Shown here piece after piece: positions 33,507-41,926 of a DNA stretch of 64,000 bases. Made by a program: the position numbers and the translations under genes. How positions within the stretch are numbered: the stretch's first letter is position 1; each line of letters begins with the position of its first letter. The notes under the pieces are model-generated. The model was not told where the DNA came from. It was given only the letters and a program-made list of their open reading frames with translations, and ran no database searches. Location: positions 806,189 through 870,188 of the forward strand of contig NZ_VUJW01000001.1 in the NCBI RefSeq assembly GCF_008373765.1, written 5' to 3'. The stretch is from Nocardioides antri (GTDB lineage: Bacteria; Actinomycetota; Actinomycetes; Propionibacteriales; Nocardioidaceae).

Positions 33507-33938
33507 GTGAGCACCCGTGCGGCGGACGAGCAGCACCTGCGCGACCTCAAGCTGCTGCGGAAGGTCCGCGACCGGATCGACCGGGAGTACGCCCAGCCGC
33601 TCGACGTCGAGGCACTGGCGCGGGGCGTCGGGATGTCGGCGGGCCACCTCAGCCGCCAGTTCAAGCAGGCCTACGGCGAGCCGCCGTACTCCTACCTGAT
33701 GACGCGCCGCATCGAGCGGGCGATGACCCTGCTGCGCAACGGCGACCTGTCCGTGACGGACGTGTGCTTCGAGGTCGGCTGCTCGTCCCTCGGCACGTTC
33801 AGCACCCGGTTCACCGAGCTGGTCGGGGTCTCGCCGAGCGTGTACCGCCAGGAGGCCGCCCTGGCCACCGAAGGGATGCCGCCGTGCGTGGCGAAGAAGG
33901 TCACCCGGCCGGTCCGCAAGCGCGGCGAGGTGGCCTGA
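33507..33938 (+). CDS. AraC-family DNA-binding protein (DNA-binding domain only)
   Basis: A 143-residue protein made almost wholly of the double helix-turn-helix AraC/XylS domain: VRDRIDREYAQPLDVEALARGVGMSAGHLSRQFKQAYG and then MTLLRNGDLSVTDVCFEVGCSSLGTFSTRFTELVGVSPSVYRQE. There is no N-terminal sensor domain, only a short polar tail (CVAKKVTRPVRKRG). Similar short AraC proteins in actinobacteria are often paired with VOC-family genes, and two VOC genes lie 1.2 and 4 kb downstream. Target unknown. GTG start chosen for its -10 box. Confidence 0.87.
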   Translation: MSTRAADEQHLRDLKLLRKVRDRIDREYAQPLDVEALARGVGMSAGHLSRQFKQAYGEPPYSYLMTRRIERAMTLLRNGDLSVTDVCFEVGCSSLGTFSTRFTELVGVSPSVYRQEAALATEGMPPCVAKKVTRPVRKRGEVA

Positions 33939-34000
33939 ACCGCACAGATCCGACCCTGGTCGGACGACAGCCCGGCGCCCGGCGCCCAGGATGGTGGCCC

Positions 34001-34846
34001 ATGAGCGACCTCACCGGACGGACGTTCCTCGTGACCGGGGCCAATACCGGGATCGGCAAGGAGACGGTGCGCGGCCTGGCGGGTCGCGGAGCGCGGGTGG
34101 TGCTCGCAGGGCGGTCGGAGGAGAAGACCCGCGCGGCGATGAAGGAGATCGCCGACGACACAGGCAACACCGACCTCGACCACCTCCCGCTCGACCTGGG
34201 CGACCTCGGTTCGGTGCGGACGGCAGCCGAGACCTTCCTCGCCGGCGGGGAGCCGCTGCACGTGCTGATCAACAACGCGGGGCTGGCCGGCTCGCGGGGG
34301 ATGACGGCGAGCGGGTTCGAGCTGGCCTTCGGCACCAACCACGTCGGGCCGTTCCTGTTCACCGAGCTGCTGCGGGACCACATCGTCGCGAGCGGCCCGG
34401 GCCGCATCGTCAACGTGGCGAGCACCGGCCACTACCGGGCCAAGGGCATCGACTGGGAGGCCGTCCGCCGTACGACGGTCACGCGCACCGCGTTCGACGA
34501 GTACTGCGTCTCGAAGCTCGCCAACGTCCTCCACGCGCAGGAGCTCGGCCGGCGGCTGGAGGGGACCGGCGTGACGACGTACTCCCTCCATCCGGGGACG
34601 ATCGCCTCCGACGTGTGGCGGGCGGTGCCCTTCGGGCTGCGCCAGGTGATGACGCTGTTCATGCAGTCCACGGAGCAGGGCGCACGGACCTCGTTGTACT
34701 GCGCGACCTCGCCGGAGCTCGCCGGGCACACCGGCCGCTACTACGACAACCAGCGGGAGAAGACGCCGTCGGAGGTGGCGACCCCGGAGCTCGCCGCCGA
34801 GCTGTGGAGACGCAGCGAGGAGTGGGTCAGCGCCTACGTGCGCTGA
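34001..34846 (+). CDS. Short-chain dehydrogenase/reductase
   Basis: A 281-residue classical SDR. TGANTGIG near residue 12 binds the cofactor; NNAG and the catalytic Ser (ASTGHYRA region) and YCVSK (Tyr-x3-Lys) follow. It resembles the retinol dehydrogenase/WWOX-like group with C-terminal NQREKTPSEVATPELAAELW. It probably reduces or oxidises a lipophilic carbonyl with NADP; the substrate is unknown. ATG 34001 is the start of the conserved MSDLTGRTFLVTGA. A similar enzyme lies on the other strand at 46445-47341. Confidence 0.88.
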   Translation: MSDLTGRTFLVTGANTGIGKETVRGLAGRGARVVLAGRSEEKTRAAMKEIADDTGNTDLDHLPLDLGDLGSVRTAAETFLAGGEPLHVLINNAGLAGSRGMTASGFELAFGTNHVGPFLFTELLRDHIVASGPGRIVNVASTGHYRAKGIDWEAVRRTTVTRTAFDEYCVSKLANVLHAQELGRRLEGTGVTTYSLHPGTIASDVWRAVPFGLRQVMTLFMQSTEQGARTSLYCATSPELAGHTGRYYDNQREKTPSEVATPELAAELWRRSEEWVSAYVR

Positions 34847-34880
34847 CCCGGCGCTGGTCGTCCGTGGTTGACTGCGCCCC

Positions 34881-35072
34881 ATGCGCAGCGCACCTGCCGT
34901 CGTCGTCGGGGTCGTCATGGTCCTGGCCGGCGTCCTCTTCACGCTCCAGGGCCTCGGCCACCTCGGCGGCAGCCCGATGTCCGGGGTCGAGTTCTGGGCG
35001 ATCGCAGGGCCGGCCATCGCCGGGCTGGGCGTCGCGCTCGTCATCGTCGGCATCCGCGGCGGCGGGCGCTGA
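34881..35072 (+). CDS. Small two-span membrane protein (63 aa)
   Basis: A 63-residue protein with two hydrophobic segments: VVVGVVMVLAGVLFTLQGLG and AIAGPAIAGLGVALVIVGI, joined by a short loop, and a basic C-terminus. The GG-rich helices and size match uncharacterised small actinobacterial membrane proteins. It is 34 bases after the SDR gene. No ribosome site is obvious. Function unknown. Confidence 0.65.
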   Translation: MRSAPAVVVGVVMVLAGVLFTLQGLGHLGGSPMSGVEFWAIAGPAIAGLGVALVIVGIRGGGR

Positions 35073-35122
35073 CCGCGCCCGCAGTGATCAGGAATCGAGA
35101 AGCGTCGGCACCCAGCCGCCCG

Positions 35123-35128
35123 TAGCGT
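35123..35128 (+). promoter_or_regulatory. -10 box of the VOC gene at 35136 (leaderless)
   Basis: TAGCGT with 7 bases to ATG 35136. Confidence 0.6.
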
Positions 35129-35135
35129 TCGGGCC

Positions 35136-35546
35136 ATGGACATCAACATTCACGCGACGTTCCTCCCGCACAACGACCCGGAGGCCGCCCTCGGGTTCTA
35201 CCGGGACGCCCTCGGCCTCGAGGTCCGCAAGGACGTCGGGTACGGCGGCCTGCGCTGGATCACGGTCGGCCCGGTCGGGCAGCCCGACGTCTCGATCGTG
35301 CTCTACCCGCCGGAGGGCGACCCCGGCATCACCGAGGACGAGCGCCGCACCATCAACGAGATGATGGCCAAGGGCACCTACGCGAGCATCATGTTCGCCA
35401 CCAAGGACCTCGACGGTCTCTTCGAGAAGCTCCAGGCGACCGACGCGGAGGTGGTCCAGGAGCCCACCGACCAGCAGTGGGGAGAGCGCGACTGCGCCTT
35501 CCGTGACCCCTCCGGCAACATGGTCCGCATCCAGCAGGTGCAGTGA
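35136..35546 (+). CDS. VOC-family (glyoxalase/bleomycin resistance-like) protein
   Basis: A 136-residue vicinal-oxygen-chelate protein: two beta-alpha-beta-beta-beta modules with FYRDALGLEVRKDVGYGGLRWITVGP and, near the end, CAFRDPSGNMVRIQQ, where a Glu metal ligand is usual but Arg/Gln are found here. Members bind metals and act as dioxygenases, glyoxalases or drug-binding proteins. Nothing fixes the substrate. It is followed after 26 bases by the short UvrA paralogue. Confidence 0.85.
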   Translation: MDINIHATFLPHNDPEAALGFYRDALGLEVRKDVGYGGLRWITVGPVGQPDVSIVLYPPEGDPGITEDERRTINEMMAKGTYASIMFATKDLDGLFEKLQATDAEVVQEPTDQQWGERDCAFRDPSGNMVRIQQVQ

Positions 35547-35572
35547 CGGTGCCGGCTGGTACAAGAGGGACC

Positions 35573-37918
35573 ATGACGACGCCGCCGGCTGACAGCCACG
35601 ACCTCATCCGCGTCCAGGGCGCCCGGGAGAACAACCTCAAGGACGTCGACATCGAGCTGCCGAAGCGGCGCCTCACCGTCTTCACCGGCGTCTCCGGCTC
35701 GGGAAAGAGCTCGCTGGTCTTCTCCACCATCGCTTCGGAGTCCCAGCGGCTGATCAACGAGACCTACTCCACCTTCGTCCAGGGCTTCATGCCGACGCTC
35801 AACCGCGCCGACTACGACGTGCTCGAGGGGATCACGCCCGCGATCGTCGTCGACCAGGAGCGGATGGGGGCCAACGCCCGCTCGACCGTCGGTACCGTGA
35901 CCGACGCGAACGCGATGCTCCGCGTGCTCTTCAGCCGGCTCGGGTCGCCCTACATCGGCCCGCCCACCGCCTTCTCCTTCAACGTGCCGACGCGGCGCGC
36001 GAGCGGCGTGATGACGTCGGACACGGGGGAGAAGACGATCGTCAAGGAGGCGATCTACCTCGGCGGCATGTGCGCCCACTGCGAGGGACGCGGCAGCGTC
36101 TCCGACCTCGACCTGGCCGAGATCGTCGACGAGACCAAGTCGCTGGTCGAGGGCGCGATCCTCGTGCCCGGCTACACGGCGGACGGCTGGATGGTCGCGC
36201 CGTTCAAGGAGGTCGTCCCGCCGGACGTGCCGATCAAGGACCTCAGCGCCAAGCAGCGCGACGACCTCCTCTACGGCAAGACCCGCAAGGTGAAGGTCGA
36301 CAAGGTCAACATCACCTACGAAGGCCTGATCCCCAAGATCCGCAAGTCGATGTTCAGCAAGGACGTCGACTCGTTGCAGCCCCACATCCGGGCCTTCGTC
36401 GAGCGGGCCGCCGTCTTCAAGCCGTGCCCGGAGTGCGACGGCACCCGCCTCAACGCGTCCGCGCGCTCGTCGACCATCAACGGCACAAGCATCGCCGACG
36501 TGTGCGCGATGCAGATCAACGATGCCGCCGAGTGGATCCGCGGCATCGACGACCCGGGCGTCGCGCCGCTCGTCGCCAACCTGCTCCACCTCTTCGACTC
36601 CTTCGTCGAGATCGGGCTCGGCTACCTCTCGCTCGACCGGCCCTCGGGGAGCCTGTCCGGCGGAGAGGCGCAGCGCACCAAGATGATCCGCCACCTCGGC
36701 TCCGCGCTGACCGACGTCACCTACGTCTTCGACGAGCCGACCGTCGGGCTGCACCCGCACGACATCCAGCGGATGAACGGCCTGCTGCTGAGCCTGCGCG
36801 ACAAGGGCAACACGGTGCTCGTGGTGGAGCACAAGCCGGAGACGATCGCGATCGCCGACCACGTCGTCGACCTCGGCCCCGGTGCTGGTACGGCGGGCGG
36901 CGCGGTCTGCTTCGAGGGCACCGTGGAGGGGCTCAAGGCGAGCGGCACCCTCACCGGCGGTCACCTCGATCACCGGGTGACGCTCAAGGAGTCGGTGCGC
37001 ACGCCGACCGGTGCCCTGGAGATCCGGGGCGCGAACACCCACAACCTCCAGGACGTCGACGTCGACATCCCCCTCGGCGTCCTGTGCGTCGTCACCGGCG
37101 TCGCCGGCTCGGGCAAGAGCTCGCTCATCCACGGCTCGCTCCCGGCCTCGGCCGACGTGGTCGTGGTGGACCAGTCGGCGATCAAGGGCTCTCGGCGGAG
37201 CAACCCGGCGACCTACACCGGGCTCCTCGAGCCGATCCGCAAGGCGTTCGCCAAGGCCAACGGCGTGAAGCCGGCGCTGTTCTCCTCCAACTCCGAGGGC
37301 GCCTGCCCGACGTGCAACGGCAACGGGATGATCTACACCGAGCTCGGGTTCATGGAGACGGTGGCGACCGTGTGCGAGGACTGCGGCGGCAAGCGGTTCC
37401 AGACCGAGGTGCTGGAGCTGCGGTTCGGCGGCCTCAACATCGCCGAGGTGCTCGACCTGCCGGTCGCCGACGCGCACGCGTTCTTCGCCGACGGCGACGC
37501 CAGGACGCCGGCTGCTGCGACGATCCTCGCGCGCATGGACGACGTCGGGTTGGGTTATGTCAAGCTAGGCCAGCCGCTCAACACGCTCTCCGGGGGAGAG
37601 CGGCAGCGGCTCAGGCTGGCTACCCACCTGTCGGAGAAAGGCGGCACCTACGTCCTCGACGAGCCCACCAGCGGGCTCCACCTCGCCGACGTCGACAACC
37701 TGCTGGGCCTGCTGGACCGGCTGGTCGACGCGGGCAAGTCGGTCGTCGTCATCGAGCACCACCAGGCGGTCATGGCACACGCCGACTGGATCATCGACCT
37801 CGGCCCGGGAGCCGGTCACGACGGCGGCCGGGTCGTCTTCGAGGGGACACCGGCGGACCTGGTGGCGTCGCGGTCGACGGTGACCGGCGAGCACCTGGCG
37901 GACTATGTCGGTGCCTGA
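35573..37918 (+). CDS. Short UvrA-like ABC ATPase (UvrA paralogue)
   Basis: A 781-residue paralogue of the excision repair ATPase UvrA, about 160-170 residues shorter than housekeeping UvrA. Two ABC modules are complete: Walker [10 protein letters not shown] (39-47) and GVAGSGKSS, signatures LSGGEAQR and LSGGERQR, and [13 protein letters not shown] and [10 protein letters not shown]. Zinc-knuckle pairs [24 protein letters not shown] and CEDCGGK are present. The UvrB-binding region appears missing or reduced. Such class II UvrAs (for example DrrC of Streptomyces) confer tolerance to DNA-binding drugs. ATG 35573 follows GAGGG. It is not the uvrA of the UvrABC system. Confidence 0.9.
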   Translation: MTTPPADSHDLIRVQGARENNLKDVDIELPKRRLTVFTGVSGSGKSSLVFSTIASESQRLINETYSTFVQGFMPTLNRADYDVLEGITPAIVVDQERMGANARSTVGTVTDANAMLRVLFSRLGSPYIGPPTAFSFNVPTRRASGVMTSDTGEKTIVKEAIYLGGMCAHCEGRGSVSDLDLAEIVDETKSLVEGAILVPGYTADGWMVAPFKEVVPPDVPIKDLSAKQRDDLLYGKTRKVKVDKVNITYEGLIPKIRKSMFSKDVDSLQPHIRAFVERAAVFKPCPECDGTRLNASARSSTINGTSIADVCAMQINDAAEWIRGIDDPGVAPLVANLLHLFDSFVEIGLGYLSLDRPSGSLSGGEAQRTKMIRHLGSALTDVTYVFDEPTVGLHPHDIQRMNGLLLSLRDKGNTVLVVEHKPETIAIADHVVDLGPGAGTAGGAVCFEGTVEGLKASGTLTGGHLDHRVTLKESVRTPTGALEIRGANTHNLQDVDVDIPLGVLCVVTGVAGSGKSSLIHGSLPASADVVVVDQSAIKGSRRSNPATYTGLLEPIRKAFAKANGVKPALFSSNSEGACPTCNGNGMIYTELGFMETVATVCEDCGGKRFQTEVLELRFGGLNIAEVLDLPVADAHAFFADGDARTPAAATILARMDDVGLGYVKLGQPLNTLSGGERQRLRLATHLSEKGGTYVLDEPTSGLHLADVDNLLGLLDRLVDAGKSVVVIEHHQAVMAHADWIIDLGPGAGHDGGRVVFEGTPADLVASRSTVTGEHLADYVGA

Positions 37919-37927
37919 TGGCACTGT
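37905..37927 (+). promoter_or_regulatory. RecA-NDp-like motif before the VOC gene at 37935
   Basis: ATGTCGGTG, 8 bases, CACTGT, 7 bases, ATG. It matches the TTGTCRGTG-N8-TANNNT consensus except for the first base of each half. It overlaps the last codons of the UvrA paralogue, so chance is possible. Confidence 0.35.
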
Positions 37928-37934
37928 CTGTGGC

Positions 37935-38396
37935 ATGAGCCGCACCTTCCAGGTCACCTTTGACGCCCACGACCCGCGGGCCCTCTCGACGTTCTGGCGC
38001 GACGCGCTCGACTACGTCCACCCGCCGCCGCCGGGGGCCGACCTGCCCGAGGGCGCCGACCCGCTGGCGGCGTGGGACGAGTTCCTGGAGCGCGCGGGCG
38101 TCCCGGAGGACCGGCGCAACGTGGCATCGGCGATCGAGGACCCGGACGGCGCCGGTCCGCGGGTGTTCTTCCAACAGGTGCCCGAGGACAAGGTCGCGAA
38201 GAACCGCGTCCACCTCGACCTGCGGGCAGCGCCGGGCCTGGAGGGCGACGAGCGGATGGCCGCGCTGGAGACCGAGTGCGAACGGCTCGTCGCCCTCGGG
38301 GCCAGCCGCGTGCGCCGGTTCGAGCCGGAGCCGCCGATGAGTGCCGGTTTCATCGTGATGGCCGACCCCGAGGGCAATGAGTTCTGCCTCGACTGA
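37935..38396 (+). CDS. VOC-family protein
   Basis: A 153-residue glyoxalase-like protein with MSRTFQVTFDAHDPRALSTFWRDALDY at the start and FIVMADPEGNEFCLD at the end; the final Glu is the normal metal ligand. The middle KNRVHLDLRAAPG carries the His/Asp pair typical of the actinobacterial VOC group often annotated as glyoxalase-like. The reaction is unknown. ATG 37935 lies 16 bases after the UvrA-like stop and 7 bases after CACTGT. It converges on the small membrane protein gene at 38406. Confidence 0.85.
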   Translation: MSRTFQVTFDAHDPRALSTFWRDALDYVHPPPPGADLPEGADPLAAWDEFLERAGVPEDRRNVASAIEDPDGAGPRVFFQQVPEDKVAKNRVHLDLRAAPGLEGDERMAALETECERLVALGASRVRRFEPEPPMSAGFIVMADPEGNEFCLD

Positions 38397-38405
38397 GGCC
38401 GTGCG

Positions 38406-38549
38406 CTAGTAGTACGTCCTCCGGGTGCCGCCGATCGGAACGAAGTTCAGAACCAGGCCGACGATGATCAGGATGGCGCCGATGACGGCGAGGAGGTTGA
38501 TCGAGGCTACGAGCCCGATGATGAGCAGGATGACGCCGAGGATGACCAT
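38406..38549 (-). CDS. DUF6131-like small membrane protein (47 aa)
   Basis: A 47-residue, strongly hydrophobic protein: VILGVILLIIGLVASINLLAVIGAILIIVGLVLNF, then PIGGTRRTYY. This pattern (two short helices and a C-terminal GGRR-aromatic tail) matches a small family widespread in actinobacteria. GGAG lies 9 bases before ATG 38549. Function unknown; such proteins are often stress-induced. The gene is convergent with the VOC gene and divergent from the DUF6918-like gene. Confidence 0.78.
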   Translation of the reverse strand: MVILGVILLIIGLVASINLLAVIGAILIIVGLVLNFVPIGGTRRTYY

Positions 38550-38649
38550 AACTTGTTACTCCATTCGGTCTCCGGGTGGGGAGAGGGAGATACCCGAATG
38601 CGGCCCGGCGATCCTCAGGCCCGGGGGCCCGCCGGCCTCCGGCGACCAC

Positions 38650-38655
38650 TAGGGT
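38650..38655 (+). promoter_or_regulatory. -10 box of the gene at 38663 (leaderless)
   Basis: TAGGGT with 7 bases to ATG 38663. Confidence 0.6.
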
Positions 38656-38662
38656 CGGTGCC

Positions 38663-39109
38663 ATGAGCTTGTCGAAGCAGCTGTTGAACAAGCAGACCAG
38701 GCCCGCCGTGGTGAAGGATCTGGTCGAGGTCGTGCGGCAGGAGGTGGCCGCCAAGAAGGGCGTGAGCGGCACCGCGATCAAGGCCGGATACGCCGGCGCG
38801 ACCAAGATGATGCCCGACCTCGTCCGCCGCGGCGTGCGCAAGCTGCTCCCCGACTTCGCGCGTGCCCTCGACCCGTTCTGGGACGACTTCGTGGCGTCCG
38901 GGAGCCAGGACTTCGGCCAGCACCTCGCTGCCCGCGGCCCGGAGGCGTCCGCGGCCCTGCTCGCCGTCACCGACGCCAAGCTGGAGTCGAGCTCGCGGGA
39001 CCAGCTGAAGAAGGTCTACCGCGCGCTCCGCGGCAAGGCCGACGGGCACGTTCAGGCGGCCCTGCCGCGCCTCGGTGCCGCGCTGCAGCGGCACGCGTCG
39101 CAGGCCTGA
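38663..39109 (+). CDS. DUF6918-like conserved hypothetical protein
   Basis: A 148-residue, mostly helical soluble protein: LSKQLLNKQTRPAVVKDLVEVVRQEVAAKKGVSGTAIKAGYAG, then a region with KLLPDFARALDPFWDDF and VTDAKLESSSRDQLKKVYRALRG. This architecture is common in Nocardioides, Streptomyces and Mycobacterium as an uncharacterised family. It has no catalytic motif. Function unknown. Confidence 0.75.
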   Translation: MSLSKQLLNKQTRPAVVKDLVEVVRQEVAAKKGVSGTAIKAGYAGATKMMPDLVRRGVRKLLPDFARALDPFWDDFVASGSQDFGQHLAARGPEASAALLAVTDAKLESSSRDQLKKVYRALRGKADGHVQAALPRLGAALQRHASQA

Positions 39110-39177
39110 TCCGACGCCCTGGGGTTGACCTCCGAGGTCATTGCCCGGTTGACGCGGGACGTGTCACCGTCGGGCCC

Positions 39178-39570
39178 ATGAGGATTCGAGAAACCCCCGG
39201 AGGCACCCTCGCGACGCTGCTCCAGGGGCTGGCGGTGGGACGGATCGCCCTCGGGGCCGGCTCCGTTGCGGCTCCCCGGTCCCTGGTCCGGGCCTTCGGC
39301 GTCCGCGACTCTCCCGAAGCCTGCTACCTGACGAGCGTGTTCGGCGGACGGGCGATCGCGCTCGGCGCGGCCTACCTGATGGCCGCGCCCACCGAGCGGC
39401 GGCGACTGCAGCGGCTCTGCCTCGGCGTCGACATGTCCGACACCATCGCCGGAATCGGGGCGCTCGCACGGGGCGAGCAGCCGCGCAGGGCGTTCGCGGC
39501 GATGGTGGTGTTGACGGGGACGTATGCCGCGATCGGCGCCGCCCGGCTCCTGACCGACCTGCGTCGCTGA
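39178..39570 (+). CDS. DUF4267-like membrane protein
   Basis: A 130-residue protein with about four weakly hydrophobic helices: LLQGLAVGRIALGAGSVAAP, SVFGGRAIALGAAYLMAAP, ADTIAGIGAL-like and AAMVVLTGTYAAIGAARLL. The pattern resembles small DUF4267/DUF4345-type membrane proteins. CACCGT lies 7 bases before ATG 39178 and may serve as a -10 box. It converges with helR with only 6 bases between stops. Function unknown. Confidence 0.7.
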   Translation: MRIRETPGGTLATLLQGLAVGRIALGAGSVAAPRSLVRAFGVRDSPEACYLTSVFGGRAIALGAAYLMAAPTERRRLQRLCLGVDMSDTIAGIGALARGEQPRRAFAAMVVLTGTYAAIGAARLLTDLRR

Positions 39571-39576
39571 CCATCG

Positions 39577-41721
39577 TCACGGGCTGGTCAGCACGACCAG
39601 CTGCTGCGTGGCGCGCGTCATCGCGACGTACCGGTCGACGGCGCCCTCGATGCCCGAGCCGAGCCGATCGGGGTCGACGAGGACGACCAGGTCGAACTCG
39701 AGACCCTTCGCGAGCGCGGGGGAGAGGGACCGGACGCGGGGGGTGCCCGGGAGGTCCGGGCTGCCGATCACGCACGCGACGCCCTCGGCGTGCTCCTCGA
39801 GCCACCGGTCGAGGATCGAGGACAGCTCGGCCGTCGACCCGTGGTGGACGGGGACGCCCGTGCTGCGCACGGACGTCGGCACGTTCGCGTCCGGGAGGGC
39901 GGCGCGGATCTCCGGCTCGGCCTCGGCCATGACCTCCTCGGGCGTCCGGTAGTTGATGCTCAGCGACGCGAGCTTGATCGTGTCGATCCCAACGCGGGTC
40001 AGCCGTTGCTCCCACGACTCGGTGAAGCCGTGCCGCGCCTGCGCCCGGTCACCCACGATCGTGAGGCTCCGCGTGGGGCAGCGGCGCAGCAGCATCTGCC
40101 ACTCGGCGTCGGTCAGCTCCTGGGCCTCGTCCACGACGACGTGCGCGAACGGTCCGGCGAGAAGGTCCGGGTCGACGCTCGGCACGGCAGCGTCGTCGAC
40201 GAGCGCCGCACGGATGCCGTGCTGGCGCAGCTGCGCGTACATGCCCTCCTCGTCGTGCTGGAGGAGCTCGTCGACGACCTGGTCCATCCGAGCCCGGTCG
40301 GCTGCTTCCGCGGCCAGCCGGCGACTCCGCCGGCGGGACGCCTCCGGGTCGCCGAGCCGTTGCCGCGCGGCGTCGAGCAGTGGCAGGTCGGACAGGGTCC
40401 AGGCCTGGGGCTCCGCCCGCTGGAGCAGCCTGACCTGCTCGGGGGTGAGCCAGGGTGCGCACATCCGGAGGTACGCCGGGACCTCCCACAGGTCGCCGAC
40501 GACGTCGGTCGCCTCGAGGAGCGGCCACGCCTTGCCGAACGCCGTGCGGAGCCCATCGTTCTGCGCCAGCGAGCGGCGCACCATGTCCGCGGAGACGTCG
40601 TCGTCCGCCTCGTGCTTGTCGACCAGGATCGTGAGCAGCGCTTCCCAGACCTCGTCGCGTGCCTCATTGTGAGGCGTGCCGGGATCGGGGGACTCGAACG
40701 CCTCGGCCCAGTCGCTGGCGCTGAGCCAGACGTCCGACCAGAGGGTCTCCACGTCCATCCCCTCGGTCGGTGGCTCCTCGTACAGCCGGACGGCCGGCTC
40801 GATCGCCTCGACCATCGCGGCCGACGCCTTCAGGCGTGCCACCTCCGGGTCGGCCTCCTCGGGGAACGCGGCGGCGCCGGGGACCAGGTCGCGCAGGGTG
40901 CACGTCTGCACCCCTTCCTCCCCGAGGCTCGGGAGCACGTCCGCGACATAGGCGAGGTAGGGCTGGTGCGGTCCGACGAAGAGGACCCGTCCCCGGCGGT
41001 CGCCGAGCCGCGGGTCGGCGTAGAGGAGGTACGCCGCGCGGTGCAGCGCCACGACCGTCTTGCCGGTTCCCGGTCCGCCGTCGACGACGAGCGCGCCGCG
41101 GGAGCCGGCGCGGATGATCGCGTCCTGGTCGGCCTGGATCGTGCCGAGGACGTCCCGCATCCGTGGCGAGCGGCTGCTGCCGAGACTGGCGATGAAGGCG
41201 GACTGGTCGTCGAGCGCGGCATGGCCCTCCATCCCGTCGGGCGTGAACACCTCGTCCCAGTAGTCGGTGATCCGGCCGTTGGTCCAGCGGTACCGCCGCC
41301 GGCTGACGAGACCCATCGGCTCCCCGTGGGTCGCGCCGAAGAAGGGCTCGGCCGCGGGGGAGCGCCAGTCGACCAGGAGGCGCCCGCCGTCCCGGTCGGT
41401 GAGGCCGAGCCGGCCGACGTACACCGTCTCGCCGCCGGTGCCGACCATCCGCCCGAGGCAGAGGTCGAGGGTGTAGCGGCGCAGGGTGCGGAGGCGGGCG
41501 GTCAGCCGGTGGATCTCGAGATCCCGGTCCATGGCCGCCTGGCCGGTCCCGCCGGCCGCCCTGCGCTCCGCGTCGAGGCGCTCGGACAGCTCGGCGATCG
41601 ACTGATCCAGGCTCTCCGCGATTGCGGTGAAGTGGAGCTCGTCGCTGGCGATGAGTGCGGGGTCCGCCTTGGCCGATAGGTGCGGCGGAAGGGCGAACGC
41701 GTGCGTCGTGACGTGGGTCAA
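39577..41721 (-). CDS. helR: RNA polymerase recycling motor HelR (HelD-like helicase)
   Basis: A 714-residue superfamily 1 ATPase of the HelD class. An N-terminal coiled coil (residues 30-85) and an RSPAAEPFFGA segment precede Walker A GGPGTGKT (215-222). HVVVDEAQEL is the Walker B, followed by LTIVGDRAQA, LSINYRTPEEV and a final GLEFDLVVLVDPDR...YVAMTRATQQLVV. In Streptomyces venezuelae HelR displaces stalled or rifamycin-bound RNA polymerase and gives rifamycin tolerance. The rifamycin-associated element at 41778-41797 strongly supports this assignment over UvrD. The start is TTG 41721, with GGAG 8 bases upstream. Confidence 0.9.
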   Translation of the reverse strand: MTHVTTHAFALPPHLSAKADPALIASDELHFTAIAESLDQSIAELSERLDAERRAAGGTGQAAMDRDLEIHRLTARLRTLRRYTLDLCLGRMVGTGGETVYVGRLGLTDRDGGRLLVDWRSPAAEPFFGATHGEPMGLVSRRRYRWTNGRITDYWDEVFTPDGMEGHAALDDQSAFIASLGSSRSPRMRDVLGTIQADQDAIIRAGSRGALVVDGGPGTGKTVVALHRAAYLLYADPRLGDRRGRVLFVGPHQPYLAYVADVLPSLGEEGVQTCTLRDLVPGAAAFPEEADPEVARLKASAAMVEAIEPAVRLYEEPPTEGMDVETLWSDVWLSASDWAEAFESPDPGTPHNEARDEVWEALLTILVDKHEADDDVSADMVRRSLAQNDGLRTAFGKAWPLLEATDVVGDLWEVPAYLRMCAPWLTPEQVRLLQRAEPQAWTLSDLPLLDAARQRLGDPEASRRRSRRLAAEAADRARMDQVVDELLQHDEEGMYAQLRQHGIRAALVDDAAVPSVDPDLLAGPFAHVVVDEAQELTDAEWQMLLRRCPTRSLTIVGDRAQARHGFTESWEQRLTRVGIDTIKLASLSINYRTPEEVMAEAEPEIRAALPDANVPTSVRSTGVPVHHGSTAELSSILDRWLEEHAEGVACVIGSPDLPGTPRVRSLSPALAKGLEFDLVVLVDPDRLGSGIEGAVDRYVAMTRATQQLVVLTSP

Positions 41722-41777
41722 ATCATCAGCTCCGGAGCGGGTTTCGCAGGGTGGAGCGGAGATTCTCCGACAGCACG

Positions 41778-41797
41778 GGGGCCTTGCCGCAAGCCCC
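41778..41797 (-). promoter_or_regulatory. Rifamycin-associated element (RAE)
   Basis: On the minus strand GGGGCTTGCGGCAAGGCCCC, an imperfect inverted repeat identical to the published actinobacterial RAE consensus as I recall it. It lies 57-76 bases upstream of the helR start, with AT-rich sequence (TTTTCAACGTATAG on the minus strand) just upstream of it. Confidence 0.85.
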
Positions 41798-41868
41798 CCG
41801 GTGCGCTATACGTTGAAAACGGAGGGGCGGTCGTCAGGCCAGCAGGGGTGGATCGAAGCCGGCGCGCC

Positions 41869-41896
41869 GCACGCACACGCTCGTCGATGTGCGTGC
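41869..41896 (-). terminator. Hairpin downstream of the secreted protease gene
   Basis: GCACGCACA and TGTGCGTGC form a perfect 9-bp stem with a 10-base loop, about 31 bases past the stop of the protease gene. No T-run follows, so its role as a terminator is tentative. Confidence 0.4.
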
Positions 41897-41926
41897 ACGT
41901 ACGACGCGCCGGGCTCGCTCAGGTCG

